Assembly (NCBI RefSeq): GCF_000321225.1
Contig: NW_004450322.1
Span: 1,596,069 to 1,660,068, forward strand
Direction: 5' to 3'
DNA length: 64,000 nucleotides
DNA from: Odobenus rosmarus divergens
Taxonomy: Eukaryota > Chordata > Mammalia > Carnivora > Odobenidae
The position numbers and the translations under genes were made by a program. The notes beneath the pieces are model-generated. The model ran no database searches and had not been told where the DNA came from. It worked only from the letters and a program-made list of their open reading frames with translations. Numbering within the stretch: position 1 is the first letter of the stretch; every line of letters starts with the position of its first letter. Of this stretch, positions 51,401-61,690 are shown piece after piece.

Positions 51401-53471
51401 AAGAAGTGAACTTCTCCAAAGGTGACCAACTAAAGGATTTTTGGTTTTGGTGTATTATTACTAACTCATGAATTTTAAACATATTTGCTAAGTTTCAAGC
51501 CATTGCATTTACTTATTTATTTTGATGTTTAAATTGAACTCTCTCCGGTCAGTGGGAGCTTGTTTACATTGGTTCCAGAGTCCTTTTGAACACATCCCCA
51601 TCATTCTTGGTCCACTCCTTCACATGCTAGAATGACAATGTGTCCTAGACTCATCTCATATTTGCCCTGCCCCAAACCTGGGAGCAGCCATTTAGTTAGA
51701 AAGCTCTGGTTCCTTTTAGGGGAGAATGGTATTTAGAAAGCAGGATCTGGGTGCTCAGTGTGCTTGTTGCTGCTAGATAGGCCATTGTTTCTAGGCCTTG
51801 TCAAAATAAATGTTTTTAAAAGAGAAAATACATGAATTCATGTGGGTATTCTGCATCTGTTTTAGAGGTCAGCCGACAGTATTTACTGAGAGCTCTTCAC
51901 CAAATGTTGGTGCCCGCTGCCTTCCTTAGCTTTATGATCTGCAGGAGTCCCCTTTTATTCCATCTGATTTGGTTATTTTAATATAGATGACATAGGCTTT
52001 AGTGTTTGGAGAATTAGAGAGGGCTCTTTAAGGAGGGTTTTGTCTGGAAACACCTGTGGGCCTGGGTGTGGGCTGTCGCCCACTCTCACTGTCTCTGCTT
52101 GTCCCCTCCCCTCCTCTACTTCATTCCTTTCCCTTTCTCTCCCCTCCTGCCCTGCCACCCTCCCAATGGCTCTAGGTTTCTGAAGTTACAGTGACTGGCA
52201 AACCCCCAGAGGAAGGTGACGTCCCCAGAAGCAATCCGCCTGTGGCTTTCACGGAGGTCCCCCAGGCGCCGGCCATCAGGATCCTCCCCTCTTCCTCTCT
52301 CTGTGGCCTGGGTGGCTCTCCCAGGGACCAGGCCTCGGGGCCTGATTCAAGTGAGGGGGCAGCCGGGCCTCTCCTGGAACCCAGCCAGCAACAGGTGGAG
52401 GCCACGTGGGAAGTATCGAGAGAGAATGGAGGGGGCCAGAAGGACTCCGTGGTGGGGGCCGTAATGGATGAACCCCCTGGGGGTCTGGAGGTCGTGAGTG
52501 GGTTGGAGGAGCTGCTTGGCGAGGACACCATTGACCAGGAGCTGGAGCAGCTCTACCTGTCCCACCTGAGCCGCCTGCGGGCTTCTGTGGCTGCAGGTGG
52601 GGCAGGGGGTGGCGGGGAGGGCCCCACAGATGGGGGGGTGTCCCCCAGCCATGCCCTGGGCATACTCACGGACCGCGACCTGATCTTGAAGTGGCCTGGC
52701 CCCGAGCGGGCCCTGAACAGTGCCCTGGCTGAGGAGATCACACTGCACTATGCGCGGCTGGGGCGTGGTGTGGAGCTTATCAAGGACACTGAGGACCCTG
52801 ACGAGGAGGGGGAGGGTGAAGAGGGACTCTCTGTTATACCCTCCAGCCCCGAAGGGGACACCCCCAAGGAATCGCCTCCGGAAATCCTCTCGGGGGCCCA
52901 TTCTGTGGTAGCCACTATGGGAGATGTGTGGCTCCCGTGGGCAGAGGGCTCGGGTTGTGACAGCCCCGTGGTTCTGGGTGCAGAGGGTCAGTTCACTGGG
53001 GCTCCAGCAAAGGGGATGGGCAAGGACACCGACTCTTTGCGTATAAGTAGGGTGACCGCTGGGGTGACCGGGTCCCCAGGGGGGAAAGAAGGCCGGATGG
53101 AGTTTACCACTGAGTGGGCAGACAGCTTGGTTCCTATACCTGGTAAGGAGCTAGCTGCTCCAGTCCTACGGGGGCAAAGTCTCACCCTCCTTGGTCCCTC
53201 CGGGGCCGAAGTCTGTCCTTCTAGCCTGGCCAGGCCTCACGTGAGCTCCCAGGATGAAGAGGGTTCAGGCCCAAGCCTTGAGTCCCCAAAGAAGTCTCCC
53301 ACCTTAGCAGCCCCTGCAGAATGTGTGTGTGTATTTCCTCCCCAGCTCCGGGGGCCCTTGACCCAGACTCTGGGGGTCCTGGCTGGGTTGGTGGTGGTCC
53401 CTGTGGCTCTGAACAGTGGTATGTCCCTCCTGGTGCTTGCGCTGTGCCTCTCTCTGGCCTGGTTCTCGTAG
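38497..53471 (+). CDS. PPP1R3F: PPP1R3F, glycogen-targeting PP1 regulatory subunit, 4 coding exons
   Basis: PPP1R3F recruits protein phosphatase 1 to glycogen and stimulates glycogen synthase. Coding exons: 38497-39503, 49267-49322, 49545-49627, 52176-53471, phase-consistent at 2442 bp (813 aa; the human protein is about 800). The start lies in a strong context (gccgacATGg); upstream the frame stays open but has no ATG. The PP1-docking RVxF motif is R36-V-L-F39. An acidic run ([17 protein letters not shown]) covers about 79-96. The CBM21 glycogen-binding domain covers about 150-286 and ends with the signature WANNQGRNY at 274-282. A short polyQ follows near 300. The last exon encodes a long acidic, low-complexity region and ends in a hydrophobic segment ([32 protein letters not shown]), a likely C-terminal membrane anchor. 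Exon 3 has an AGCAG tandem acceptor that adds or drops one Ala. Confidence 0.96.
38685..38718 (+). promoter_or_regulatory. PPP1R3F: TISU/YY1 element at in-frame Met65 of PPP1R3F, plus a second copy
   Basis: CAAGATGGCGGC at 38685-38696 matches the TISU consensus SAASATGGCGGC exactly, which is also a YY1 site. Its ATG is in the PPP1R3F frame, codon 65. CAAGATGGCGAC at 38707-38718 is a near copy whose ATG is out of frame. Use as a start or promoter element is inferred. Confidence 0.5.
39750..40150 (+). repeat. Dispersed repeat copy 3 (family not assigned)
   Basis: 'aagatagttgctgagaggag', 'agggaaggcctttaaggagg', 'gaacagggaggactgtgctg' and 'aaaggtcctgaggtgagcct' follow the same layout as copies 2 and 4. 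Confidence 0.45.
40950..41170 (+). repeat. MIR SINE fragment
   Basis: 'gagaatggattctgacatca', 'tttgtgaccttggctaactc' and 'cctcacctgtaaagcagac' outline a plus-strand MIR. Confidence 0.75.
41590..41778 (-). mobile_element. Can-SINE with 15-bp target-site duplication
   Basis: A full reverse Can-SINE in PPP1R3F intron 1 is flanked by gctggtacacttttt at 41575-41589 and 41779-41793. Confidence 0.93.
43300..44640 (+). mobile_element. L2 LINE, long 3' portion
   Basis: 'cttcagggcctttgcccatg', 'tcccctgggaagcctgccca' and, at the end, 'agcctgtaagctccgtgagg', 'cttaacaggtgctcaataaa' plus 'tgtttgttgaaagaatg' trace L2 from its ORF2 3' part to its 3' end. Confidence 0.7.
45150..45310 (-). repeat. MIR SINE fragment
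   Basis: 'gaggaggaaacgaggcatca', 'agaggttaagtgacttgctc' and 'caggtcacacagctggtagg' form a clear reverse MIR. Confidence 0.8.
47810..48040 (+). repeat. MIR SINE fragment with internal duplication
   Basis: The MIR 3' half is seen twice ('ctacttcacaggattaaaag' and 'ctacctcacaggattgttgt') after 'gacatgggagctagaagg'. A short local duplication has copied about 25 bp. Confidence 0.7.
48700..49020 (+). mobile_element. Old L1 3' fragment
   Basis: 'agggatataccctaaagaaa' followed by 'gttacggtgagccgctgtga' and 'gcaaacagccatttcaaatg' follows the L1M 3' order. It ends about 250 bp before PPP1R3F exon 2. Confidence 0.5.
49983..50052. repeat. (GT)n-(GC)-(AC)n near-palindromic tract
   Basis: The tract passes from GTGTGTG through GCGTGCGCGCACACGCGC to ACACACAC, alternating purine and pyrimidine throughout its core. 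It is an imperfect inverted repeat centred near 50020 and could adopt Z-DNA or a hairpin. It lies in PPP1R3F intron 3. Confidence 0.85.
50060..50540 (+). repeat. Dispersed repeat copy 4 (family not assigned), best preserved
   Basis: 'agatcatgtagggtctcgtg', 'tgtggcttttactctgagcg', 'acttaggatttaacaggctc' and 'ggaggctactgcagaggtcc' give the clearest copy of the repeat also found at 25.2, 36.3 and 39.8 kb. Confidence 0.55.
50560..51840. mobile_element. Old L1M-type 3' UTR sequence
   Basis: 'gttagaaagctctggttcct', 'ggagaatggtatttagaaag' and 'gatctgggtgctcagtgtgc' are typical of L1M 3' ends. The AT-rich part at 51100-51260 is simple ATTTAATT-like sequence. It fills PPP1R3F intron 3. Confidence 0.55.
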
Positions 53472-53960
53472 AGGCTGCTTGTGGGGGGGGAGCAATAACA
53501 GGCTTCCCCCCCTCTCTGGGGTGTGGGGAGAGGCCGTCCCTACACCACCCCCAGGGGATTCAGATAGGATGTGTGGCCTGTATAGTGAGGGGTCTTTTGC
53601 TTCTGAGAATGCCCGACTGGAGAGAGACCTTCCGGTCCCTGAGGACTTGTCGGCCCGGGGCTCCCTGCGGTGATACCAGTGGAGGGGAACAGGGCATGGT
53701 GGACGGTGTGAGATGATTTTCAGAGAGGAACTGGGCATGTCCTCCCTTTCCCCTCCCCCCCCCCCAAGCCTGTATTTATTTTTGTATAATTCTCTGGATG
53801 AGGGAGAGTGGTCGTGAGCTGGTCTTGGGGCACAATTACCCAGAGATATATTTATTAACAGCCAACCTGTGCAACCTGCTGGAGCTTTATTTTTAATTTA
53901 ATTTATATAGAGTACCTATTATTATATGCCACAATAGAGCTCTATGAGAAATGATCTGTC
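53472..53960 (+). terminator. PPP1R3F: PPP1R3F 3' UTR with probable AATAGA poly(A) signal
   Basis: After the TAG the 3' UTR is about 480 bp. It has several AU-rich patches (TATTTATTTTTG at 53773; TTTATTTTTAATTTAATTTA near 53886). The hexamer AATAGA at 53933-53938 is followed by GT-rich sequence (gatctgtcttgctgtacagt). A canonical AATAAA occurs only at 54497-54502, so a longer form is possible. Confidence 0.6.
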
Positions 53961-54599
53961 TTGCTGTACAGTGTTCTCCTGTTTGGGCCTGAGTGTGTGG
54001 GGTGGTCATGTTCTGTGGGAGGGGCAGGGTGGGGAGTTGGGCGTGGGACACGTTCATGCCTGCTGCCGCGGCTTCAGTGTGTCACCTCACCTTATGGTCC
54101 TACCCCGTGTGGTCTGGTGGTCTTTGGAGGGGTGGCTCCTTTCGGTATTTTCTATATTCTGCCAGGGAGGGAGGAAGAATGATTGATTGCCATATGAGGG
54201 TTTGGTGTCCAACACGTGGCCGCAGCGGTGGATGTAGTCAGCTGTAGATGTGGGAATACTGGCTGTGAATCAGCCACAAGGTTTTGAGGTTCCTGAAAAA
54301 AAAAAAAAGCCAATGACACCAGGAGGGAGACCCCTCTGTCCCCAAGACTGGGAAAGTCTCACAAGGGAGAGAGAGAGGAGTTAATGTGCTATGAAGAATT
54401 CATACCAGAGTTGTTGTCCACAGATTTTGCCTTTCTAATTCAAAACAGGAAACCCAGAAGCTTTGAAAGAAAGGATAGATATATTTACTGCATGCAAATA
54501 AAAATCTCTGCATTAGTAAAACAAAACACCATATATTTATTTACTTCCCTTCACAGCAAAACTTTACACCAACTTTCTTCCATTCTTCTCCAGGGCTCC

Positions 54600-54895
54600 A
54601 GGGCTTTTCTGAGAAACAGCCCCAATCAGATTGTTTGCCCAGCCACTTCAGCAAAAGTGCTGAAGTCACTGATGATATACAATTGGTCTATCAACAGCCA
54701 CATCCCAGTCTTCATCTTCCTTGACCCACTGGCAACATTTTACACAGTTGGTCATCCTCGCAACCTTGAAATCTCTCTTTACTTGGTTTCCAGGACACCA
54801 CACTTGCTTAGTTTTCCTCTTTCCTCGTTGGCCACTCTTCTAGAACAGTGCCCAGCACCTAGTGAGTCCTCAATAATGCCTACTGAATGAAATAC
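54600..54895 (+). mobile_element. L2 LINE fragment
   Basis: 'cattttacacagttggtcat', 'cttggtttccaggacaccac' and 'gcacctagtgagtcctcaat' give L2 ORF2-to-3'-end words. Confidence 0.65.
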
Positions 54896-56029
54896 ATGAT
54901 GGAACAAATAAAGGGATGTGGGAAAATACAGAGACATGGTTAAGAGAACTTAGTTGGGCATTCAGGGGTGACAAGCTCAGTTCAGTTCCACAAATGTTGA
55001 CCGACCACCTCTCCTCTGCTCTGAGAACACAGGGGAAGGATCTCACAGTCTAGTGGGGGAGACAGATACAGAGAAAGGATTTTACTGCAGTGTGGTTAGC
55101 GCATTAGCAGCGATGGGGGCCTCAGAACAGATGCTCAGCCCAGTGTGGGGACTTTGGAAACCTTTTGGAGGGCATGGTGCCTGAACTGAATTAAAAAATG
55201 AGAAGGAATCCACCAGCTAGTGAAGGGGAAGAGAGGGCAGTCCAGTCAGAAGGAATAGCATTGCAGAAGTCTGGAAGTAGAAAATAGGTACTGAAAACAA
55301 ACTCAACACACACTCATTTTATCTGTCTTTCAAAGAGGATATTCTCACTTGGTCAAATACCAAAGACCAAACATGTGTCCACGGTCTTCCATTGATGTGA
55401 TAATTTGCTCAATGTCCAAAAAGGCAACTTTCTGCCAACTGGATTGAGAAGTTAGATAAAATGGACAAATTAGTCAAATTACTACAAACATGTAACTTGC
55501 CAGAACTGTCTCAAAAAAAAAAAAAAAGATGAAAAGTTGAGTAGTCCTATGACCATTAAAGTAACAGAATCTATAGCCAGAAGTCTTCCCACACAGAAAC
55601 TCTGGGCCCAGGTGGCTTCACTGGTGAAACACTCAAGGAACAAATCATTCTGATTTTACAAAAGGGATTCCAGAGCGCCATAAAAGGGAGCGTTTCTAAT
55701 TCGTTTTATGGGGCTGATAGAACATTGATACTAAAACTTGATGAGTGAAAAAAGAATATTACAGATCTCAAGAAAATGTACAAATACCTTAAACTAAATA
55801 GCTGCCTGTCTTGGTCTGCTTAGGCAGCTGTAACAAAATAGTGTAGACTAGGTGGCTCAAAAACAACAAACATTTATTTCTCAGAGTGCCAGAGGCTGGG
55901 AAGTTGAAGATCAAAACACCTGCAGATTTGGGGTCTGGTGGGGACCAACGTCCTGGTTCATAGATGGCTGTCTTCTTGTGGTATCTTCACATAGTGAAGG
56001 GGCAAGGTTACTCTTCGGGGTTTCTTTCT

Positions 56030-56229
56030 TTCTTTTTTTTTTTTTTTAACGATTTTATTTATTTGACAGAGAGACACAGCGAGAGAGGGAACACAGCAGC
56101 GGGAGTGGGAGAGGGAGAAGCAGGCTTCCCGCGGAGCAGGGCGCCTGATGTGGGGCTTGATCCCAGGACCCTGGGATGATGACCAGAGCCGAAGGCAGAC
56201 GCTCAGCCGACTGAGCCACCCAGGTGCCC
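56030..56229 (-). mobile_element. Can-SINE inside the MLT1-type LTR
   Basis: T-rich tail, AACGATTTTATTTATTTGAC, body and CACCCAGGTGCCCC head are all present in reverse orientation. Confidence 0.92.
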
Positions 56230-56341
56230 CTAGGGTTTCTTATAAGGGCACTCATCCCATTTGTGAAGGCTCCACCCTCATGATCTAATCACCTCCCAAA
56301 GGCCCCACCTCCTAATACCATCACATTGGGGATTACCTTTC

Positions 56342-56508
56342 TTTTTTTTAATATTTTATTTATTTATTTGACAGAGACGCAGCAAGAGAGGGAACACAAG
56401 CAGGGGGAGAGCTGAGCAGGGAGCCCGATGTGGGGCTCCATCCCAGGACCCTGGGATCATGACCCGAGCCGAAGGCAGACGCTTAACGACTGAGCCCCCC
56501 AGGTGCCC
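56342..56508 (-). mobile_element. Can-SINE inside the MLT1-type LTR, second
   Basis: A reverse Can-SINE with a short internal deletion of the body (GGGGGAGAGCTGAGCAGGGA). It is flanked by imperfect copies of ggggattacatttc. Confidence 0.9.
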
Positions 56509-56756
56509 CTGGGGATTACATTTCAACATAAACTTGTGAGGGGACACAATCATTCAGTCTCTAGCACTGCCTACATCCAGTATATTTAAAAAGTGTAGTA
56601 TAACCAAGTTGGATTTATTCTAAAACTGCAACATGGTTTAACATTTGAACTCAGTCAACAAAAGTTTATTCATTAATATATTAAAGGAAAAACCACAATA
56701 ATCTCAATAAGTATAGAGAAAGGGTTGGATAAAATTTAACATCTATTCATGATTTT

Positions 56757-56936
56757 ATTTTTTGAAAGATTTTATTTATTTGTTTGAGAGGGGTGGGAGG
56801 AGCAGAAGGAGAAGGACAAGCAGACTCCACACTGAGTGCAGAGCCCGTGGTGGGGCCCAATCCCACAACCCTGAGATTATGACCTGAGCCGAAATCAAGA
56901 GTTGGATGCTTAACTGACTGAGCCACCCAGGTGCCC
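56757..56936 (-). mobile_element. Older Can-SINE
   Basis: A reverse element with a diverged body (ACACTGAGTGCAGAGCCCGT, AAATCAAGAGTTGGATGCTT), an older subfamily than its neighbours. It is head-to-head with the next SINE. Confidence 0.88.
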
Positions 56937-56968
56937 CTCTACTCTTCATTTTAAAAACCTTAGCAAGG

Positions 56969-57184
56969 GGGGCGCCTGGGTGGCTCAGTCGTTGCGCGTC
57001 TGCCTTCGGCTCAGGTCATGATCCCACGATCCGGGGATCGGGCCCCGCGTCGGGCTCCCTGCTCTGCAGGAAGCCTGCTTCTCCCTCTCCCTCTGCCCCT
57101 CCCCCTGCTTGTGTTCCCTCCCTCACTGTATCTCTCTCTGTCAAATAAATAAAATCTTTAAAAATAAATAAATAAATAAAAATA
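56969..57184 (+). mobile_element. Can-SINE with target-site duplication
   Basis: Full plus-strand copy with an (AAAT)n tail. 'aaaaccttagcaaggg' occurs on both sides (56953-56969 and 57184-57199 area). Confidence 0.92.
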
Positions 57185-57198
57185 AAAACCTTAGCAAG

Positions 57199-57330
57199 GG
57201 ACACCTGGGTGGCTCAGTTGATTGAGCATCAGATTCTTGATCTCGGCTCAGGTCCTGATCTCAGGGTTGTTAAGTCCAAGTCCCGAGTTGGGCTCCACAC
57301 TGGGCATGGAGCTGACTTGAAAAAAAAACA
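57199..57330 (+). mobile_element. Older, shorter Can-SINE
   Basis: Head ACACCTGGGTGGCTCAGTTG, then GATTGAGCATCAGATTCTTG and a short ending (GGGCATGGAGCTGACTTG, A-rich), without the CT-rich tail of younger copies. Confidence 0.85.
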
Positions 57331-57360
57331 AAAAAACAACCTTACCAGATTAGTTGAATA

Positions 57361-57540
57361 CATTTTTTTTAATTTTTAAAAATTTTTATTTATTTAATGG
57401 GGGGGGAGGGAACACAAGCAGGGGGAGTGGGAGAGGGAGAAGCAGGCCTCCCATGAAGCAGAAAGCCTGATCCCCATGATCCTGGGATCATGACCCGAGC
57501 CAAAGGCAGACGCTTAATGACTGAGCCACCCAGGCGCCCC
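57361..57540 (-). mobile_element. Can-SINE with target-site duplication
   Basis: Reverse copy flanked by agttgaatacattttt (57347-57362) and agttgaatacattttc (57541-57556). Confidence 0.9.
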
Positions 57541-57984
57541 AGTTGAATACATTTTCTTAACATAAACGGTATCTATCTACAAGGATTTATAGTAAACTAC
57601 ATACTTCAAATGAAATTTTAAGAGCTCTGACATTTGGAACGTGGCAAGGATGCCTGCTATTGCCATTTCTACTCAGCATTGTACTGGAGGTCCTAGCAAC
57701 CACAGTAAGGCAAGGAAAGGCAAGGAAAAGAAATTAAAAATATTTAAAGATTGGAAATGAAGAACAGAATTGTCATTATTTGTAGATGATACCATTGTGT
57801 ATGTGGAAAATCCAAAATAATCTATTGACAAATTATTAGAATTATTAAGAATTTAAAAAGATTTCTGATACAAAAATGCACATTCAAAAATCAATTGCTT
57901 TTATATGCTAACAACAGACAAAATTTTAATAAAGACACCATTTATGGACTACTTAGAAATTAACAAAAGAGGGCAAGATCTTTT

Positions 57985-58173
57985 TTTTTTTTTTAAAGAT
58001 TTTATTTTTGGGGCGCCTGGGTGGCTCAGTCAGTTAAGTGTCTGCTTTCAGCTCAGGTCATGATCCTGGGGTCCTGGGATCGAGCCACTAGTTGGGCTCC
58101 GTGCTCAGCGGGGAGCCTGCTTCTCCCTCTCCCTCTGCTGCTCCCCCTGCTTATGTGCTCTTTCTCTGCCAGA

Positions 58174-58216
<43 letters not shown>

Positions 58217-58537
58217 AAGATTTTAATTTTTTTAAGATTTTATTTATTTATTTGACACACACACAGAGAGAGAGCACAAGCAAGGGGAGCAGCAGGCAGA
58301 GGGAGAGGGAAAGGCAGGCTCCCCACTGAAAAAGGAGCCCGATGTGAGGCTCGATCCCGCGACCCTGGGCTCAGGTCAGAGACCTGAGCCGAAGGCAGCA
58401 GCCTAACCGACTAAGCCACCCAGGCACCCCTAAAAGATTTTGTTTTTAAGTAATCTCCACACCCAATGTGGGGCTCAAACTCACAACCCCGAGATCAAGA
58501 GTTACATGCTCTACCAACTGAGCCAGCCAGGCGCCCC
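57985..58537 (-). mobile_element. Composite of three nested Can-SINEs
   Basis: An old reverse SINE (remains 57985-58009 and 58431-58537) was split by a plus SINE (58010-58222) and a reverse SINE (58228-58430). Both inserted at its A-tail AAAGATTTT motif. The whole is flanked by identical 18-bp aagagggcaagatctttt at 57967-57984 and 58538-58555. Confidence 0.88.
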
Positions 58538-59081
58538 AAGAGGGCAAGATCTTTTAGTAAAAAAATATAAAACCTTACTGAAAGACATTTTAAAAGATTA
58601 AATAAATAGATACACATGTTATTGAATGAAAGAGTCAATGTCATAAAGCTGTCAGTTCCCTCTGAACTGTTTTGTAGGTTCAATGTAAATCCAGGCACGA
58701 TTTCAATAGATTTGCGTGTCTGCGTATCATAACAGGTTAGTTCTTAAATTTATGTGGAAGTGCCAACTAGCCAGAACACCCATACTTAATGTAAGGTAGA
58801 GCAATTAAGATGGTGTGATACTGCTGCAAAGGTAGACAAATAGACTAATGAAAGACCAGTGGTCTCAGAAACAGACCCACTTATATGTAGACTCAGAATA
58901 GGTAGCCAAGGAGGTATTGTGAGACCAGTGGGAAATGGTTGGACTTTCAATAAATGGAACAATCTGTTATCCATATTGAAAAAAATGAAATTGGATCCTT
59001 ACAACACAAAAATAACTCTAGGCAGATTCAAAACCCAAATGTGAGAAGCAAAACCAAAGAGCTTTAAGAATTTAATATAGA

Positions 59082-59262
59082 GGGGCGCCTGGGTGGCTCA
59101 GTTGGTTAAGCCTCTGCCTTCAGCTCAGGTCATGATCTCAGGGTCCTGGGATCGAGTCCCACATCGGGCTCCCTAATCTGCAGGGAGTCTGCTTCTCCCT
59201 CCCCCTCTGCGACTCTCTCTCTCTGTCAAATAAATGGGTAAAATCTTTAAAAAAAAAACACA
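59082..59262 (+). mobile_element. Can-SINE with 15-bp target-site duplication
   Basis: Full plus-strand copy. 'aagaatttaatatag' occurs immediately before and again after the A-tail. Confidence 0.93.
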
Positions 59263-59396
59263 AGAATTTAATATAGAAAAATACCTTCATATACTCATGG
59301 TAGAAAAATTTTTCTTAAACAAGACTCAAAACACTAACCATAAGTGACAATTATAAAACATTCAGTTGCATTAAAATTAAGAATGTCTATTGATCG

Positions 59397-59598
59397 GGGC
59401 ACCTGGGTGGCTCAGTTGGTTAAGCGACTGCCTTCGGCTCAGGTCATGATCCTGGAGTCCCAGGATCGAGTCCCGCATCGGGCTCCCTGCTCGGCAGGGA
59501 GTCTGCTTCTCCCTCTGACCCTCTTCCCTCTCGTGCTCTCTATCTCTCATTCTCTCTCTCTCTCAAATAAATAAATAAAATAATCTTAAAAAAAAAAG
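59397..59598 (+). mobile_element. Can-SINE with target-site duplication
   Basis: Full plus-strand copy with long CT-rich and AAATAAATAAATAAAATAAT tail. 'aatgtctattgatc' flanks both ends. Confidence 0.93.
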
Positions 59599-60474
59599 AA
59601 TGTCTATTGATCAAAAAACACCATAGAGTGAAAGCCACAAATTGGGATGCAAATTGAGAGAAGATAATTCAAACACAATTAACTGATGAAAAGCTCAAAC
59701 CTAGATTATATTAAAAACTACAAATAGAAAAACCAGATGTGCTATGAAGTGTATAGATAAATTATATATTCACAAAATGGCATATTGTATAATGAGAATG
59801 AAAGATCTACAACTACATGGAATAGCCTGGATGAATTGCACAGACATGATGTTGAGCAAAAGAAGCCAAACAGAGAAACAGGCAAAATGAATCCATTACC
59901 AGTGGTAAAATTATAAAGGAAAGCAAGGGAATAATTATCACCAGTTCCATGATAATGTTTACCCATGGGGGAGGGAGGGAGGGAGGGATATAATTGGGAA
60001 GGTACCCCAGGAGACTTCTGGAATGTCAATACTGGTTTACAGCTTGACATGGGTGGTTGTTCATGGATGTGCAATTCATTAATATTCATTGAAATGTACA
60101 TTTCTCAGGGGAAAAAAAAGTCACAAGTAAAACAAAATGCAGTGAGTCCTGGGAGTGATGTGACTCTTTGGGACTCCTCCACATCGGCTCTGAGCGACCC
60201 CAGTTTCTTGTCTAGACCACGAAGTATAGGTGGACTACTTCCTTCAGAACCTCTCCTGGGGTCAAGGTCTTGCATTCAGTCCTGGAGGATACCAAGGCTC
60301 CCTCAGCCCTATCTGTGGAAGTCATGTTTTGGGGACTTGTTTATTCTGTGTCTCCTGACACCAGCCATGGAGCAGGGACGTTCACCTCTTGGGGGATGGA
60401 GAGAATCTGTCCATTTTGTCCTCAGACGTCAGAGTTCATCTCCCCTTGGACCTCATTCATACATGGTTTTGTCT

Positions 60475-60674
60475 TATTTTATTTATTTATTTAGAGAGGG
60501 AGAGAGAGGTTATTTATTTATTTATTTATTTAGAGGGAGAGATCGAGAATCCCAAGCAGGCTCCACGCCCAGCACAGAGCCCGATGCGGGGCTTGATCTC
60601 ACAGTCTTGAGATCATGACCTGAGTCGAAATCAAGAGTTGGACGCTTAACCGACTGAGCCACCCAGGCACCCCC
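60475..60674 (-). mobile_element. Can-SINE with duplicated A-tail segment
   Basis: A reverse element whose tail is doubled: TTATTTATTTATTTAGAGAG occurs twice about 35 bp apart. Body words AATCAAGAGTTGGACGCTTA place it in the older subfamily. Confidence 0.88.
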
Positions 60675-60697
60675 ATATGTAGTTTTAGAGCCCAGAA

Positions 60698-60898
60698 AAG
60701 GCACCTGGGTGGCTCAGTTGGTTAAATGACTGCCTTCAGCTCAGGTCATGATCCTGGAGTCCTAGGATCGAGTCCCGCATTGGGCTCCCTGCTCAGCGAG
60801 GAGCCTGCTTCTCCCTCTAACCCTCCCACCTCTCATGTGCTCTCTCTCTCATTTTCACTCTCTCAAAATAAAAATAAATAAATCTTTAAAAAAAAAAG
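60698..60898 (+). mobile_element. Can-SINE, head-to-head with the preceding copy
   Basis: Full plus-strand copy, 24 bp from the reverse copy, so the two make a hairpin-capable inverted pair. Confidence 0.92.
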
Positions 60899-60904
60899 AG
60901 TTCA

Positions 60905-61290
60905 TTTAAAAGCCAGGACCCCAAGTCCTGGTTGTGCGACCTTGGGTAAGTCATCTGTCCCCTCCCAGCCTCAGTTTCCCTTCTTAAAAAGGGGCTAATG
61001 CCCACTGAGCTTTGGGAGAAACATGTAATGGTGTCACTCATGAACATATTTGATTAATCTAGCAATTCAGGCAGCGTAGCAGGGCAGGCAAGAGGAAGGG
61101 CTCTGGAGTGGTACCGTCCAGGACTAAATTGCCACTATGTCACACGATAGGCAAGCTATTTAAGCTCTCTGTGCCTCCCTTTGCTTGTCTGCCATCAAGG
61201 GTAATAACTTGCTCTCTGCACAGGGTTATGGTGAAGGTTAAATGAGATAACACATCAGTTACCTAGGGCAGTGCCTAGCACAGAACAAGT
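60905..61290 (+). repeat. Two MIR fragments
   Basis: 'gtgcgaccttgggtaagtca' with 'cagcctcagtttcccttctt' (60930-60990), and 'caagctatttaagctctctg' with 'acagggttatggtgaaggtt' and 'gcctagcacagaacaagtaa' (61095-61290). Confidence 0.75.
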
Positions 61291-61690
61291 AAATGTCAGC
61301 TGTTATCAGCTCCCACCCCCAGAACTCTTGCAAACACCTTCCCCCATGACACCTCCTTCCCACCCTCAAGTGTGTGCATTGTTATAGTGGTGGATAATGT
61401 GAAGGGTGGAGGCCTCCTTGTATCCCTGGCCCCTTCCCTGCCTGCCCCCTTGAGAGGCACTGGATCCCCACACACCCTCCCCAGGGGACCCACACCCTCC
61501 CAGTCTCCCCCACTTTTTCAGGTTAACCAAGGTGACAGGGCCACCACCTCATCCCAGGGGCACCATCTTGTAGGGGCCACAGGACTAGGCATTTCTGACA
61601 GAAATGTGGACCTGAGAGGGAGGAAGGAAGGGAGTGGGGAGCACTTGTGTTTCCCCACCTAGTAGTTTCCTATTAATGATGTAACAAATT

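Larger units (their letters stand above)
55805..56574 (-). mobile_element. MLT1/MST-type LTR (ERVL-MaLR), split by two Can-SINEs
   Basis: The plus strand reads the LTR backwards: 'aggcagctgtaacaaaatag', 'catttatttctcagagtgcc', 'ccaccctcatgatctaatca', 'ctcccaaaggccccacctcc' and 'gggacacaatcattcagtct'. Two reverse SINEs (56030-56229, 56342-56508) interrupt it. It has no coding capacity. Confidence 0.75.
55430..59960 (+). mobile_element. Old L1, ORF2 to 3' end, split by an LTR and many SINEs
   Basis: Pieces at 55430-55800, 56575-56756, 57331-58000, 58556-59081, 59263-59396 and 59600-59960 follow one L1 in order. They run from ORF2 5' of the palm, through the reverse-transcriptase palm (LFVDDTIVYVENP near 57777, the FADD box decayed to FVDD), to 'aatggcatattgtataatga' in the 3' region. 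All frames are full of stops. The gaps between pieces are SINE and LTR insertions. Confidence 0.7.

Noticed and set aside
61372..61662. Possible small gene (plus ORF MCIVIVVDNVKGGG)
   Set aside because: Not recognised, no splice-site support, no codon bias and placed between SINEs.
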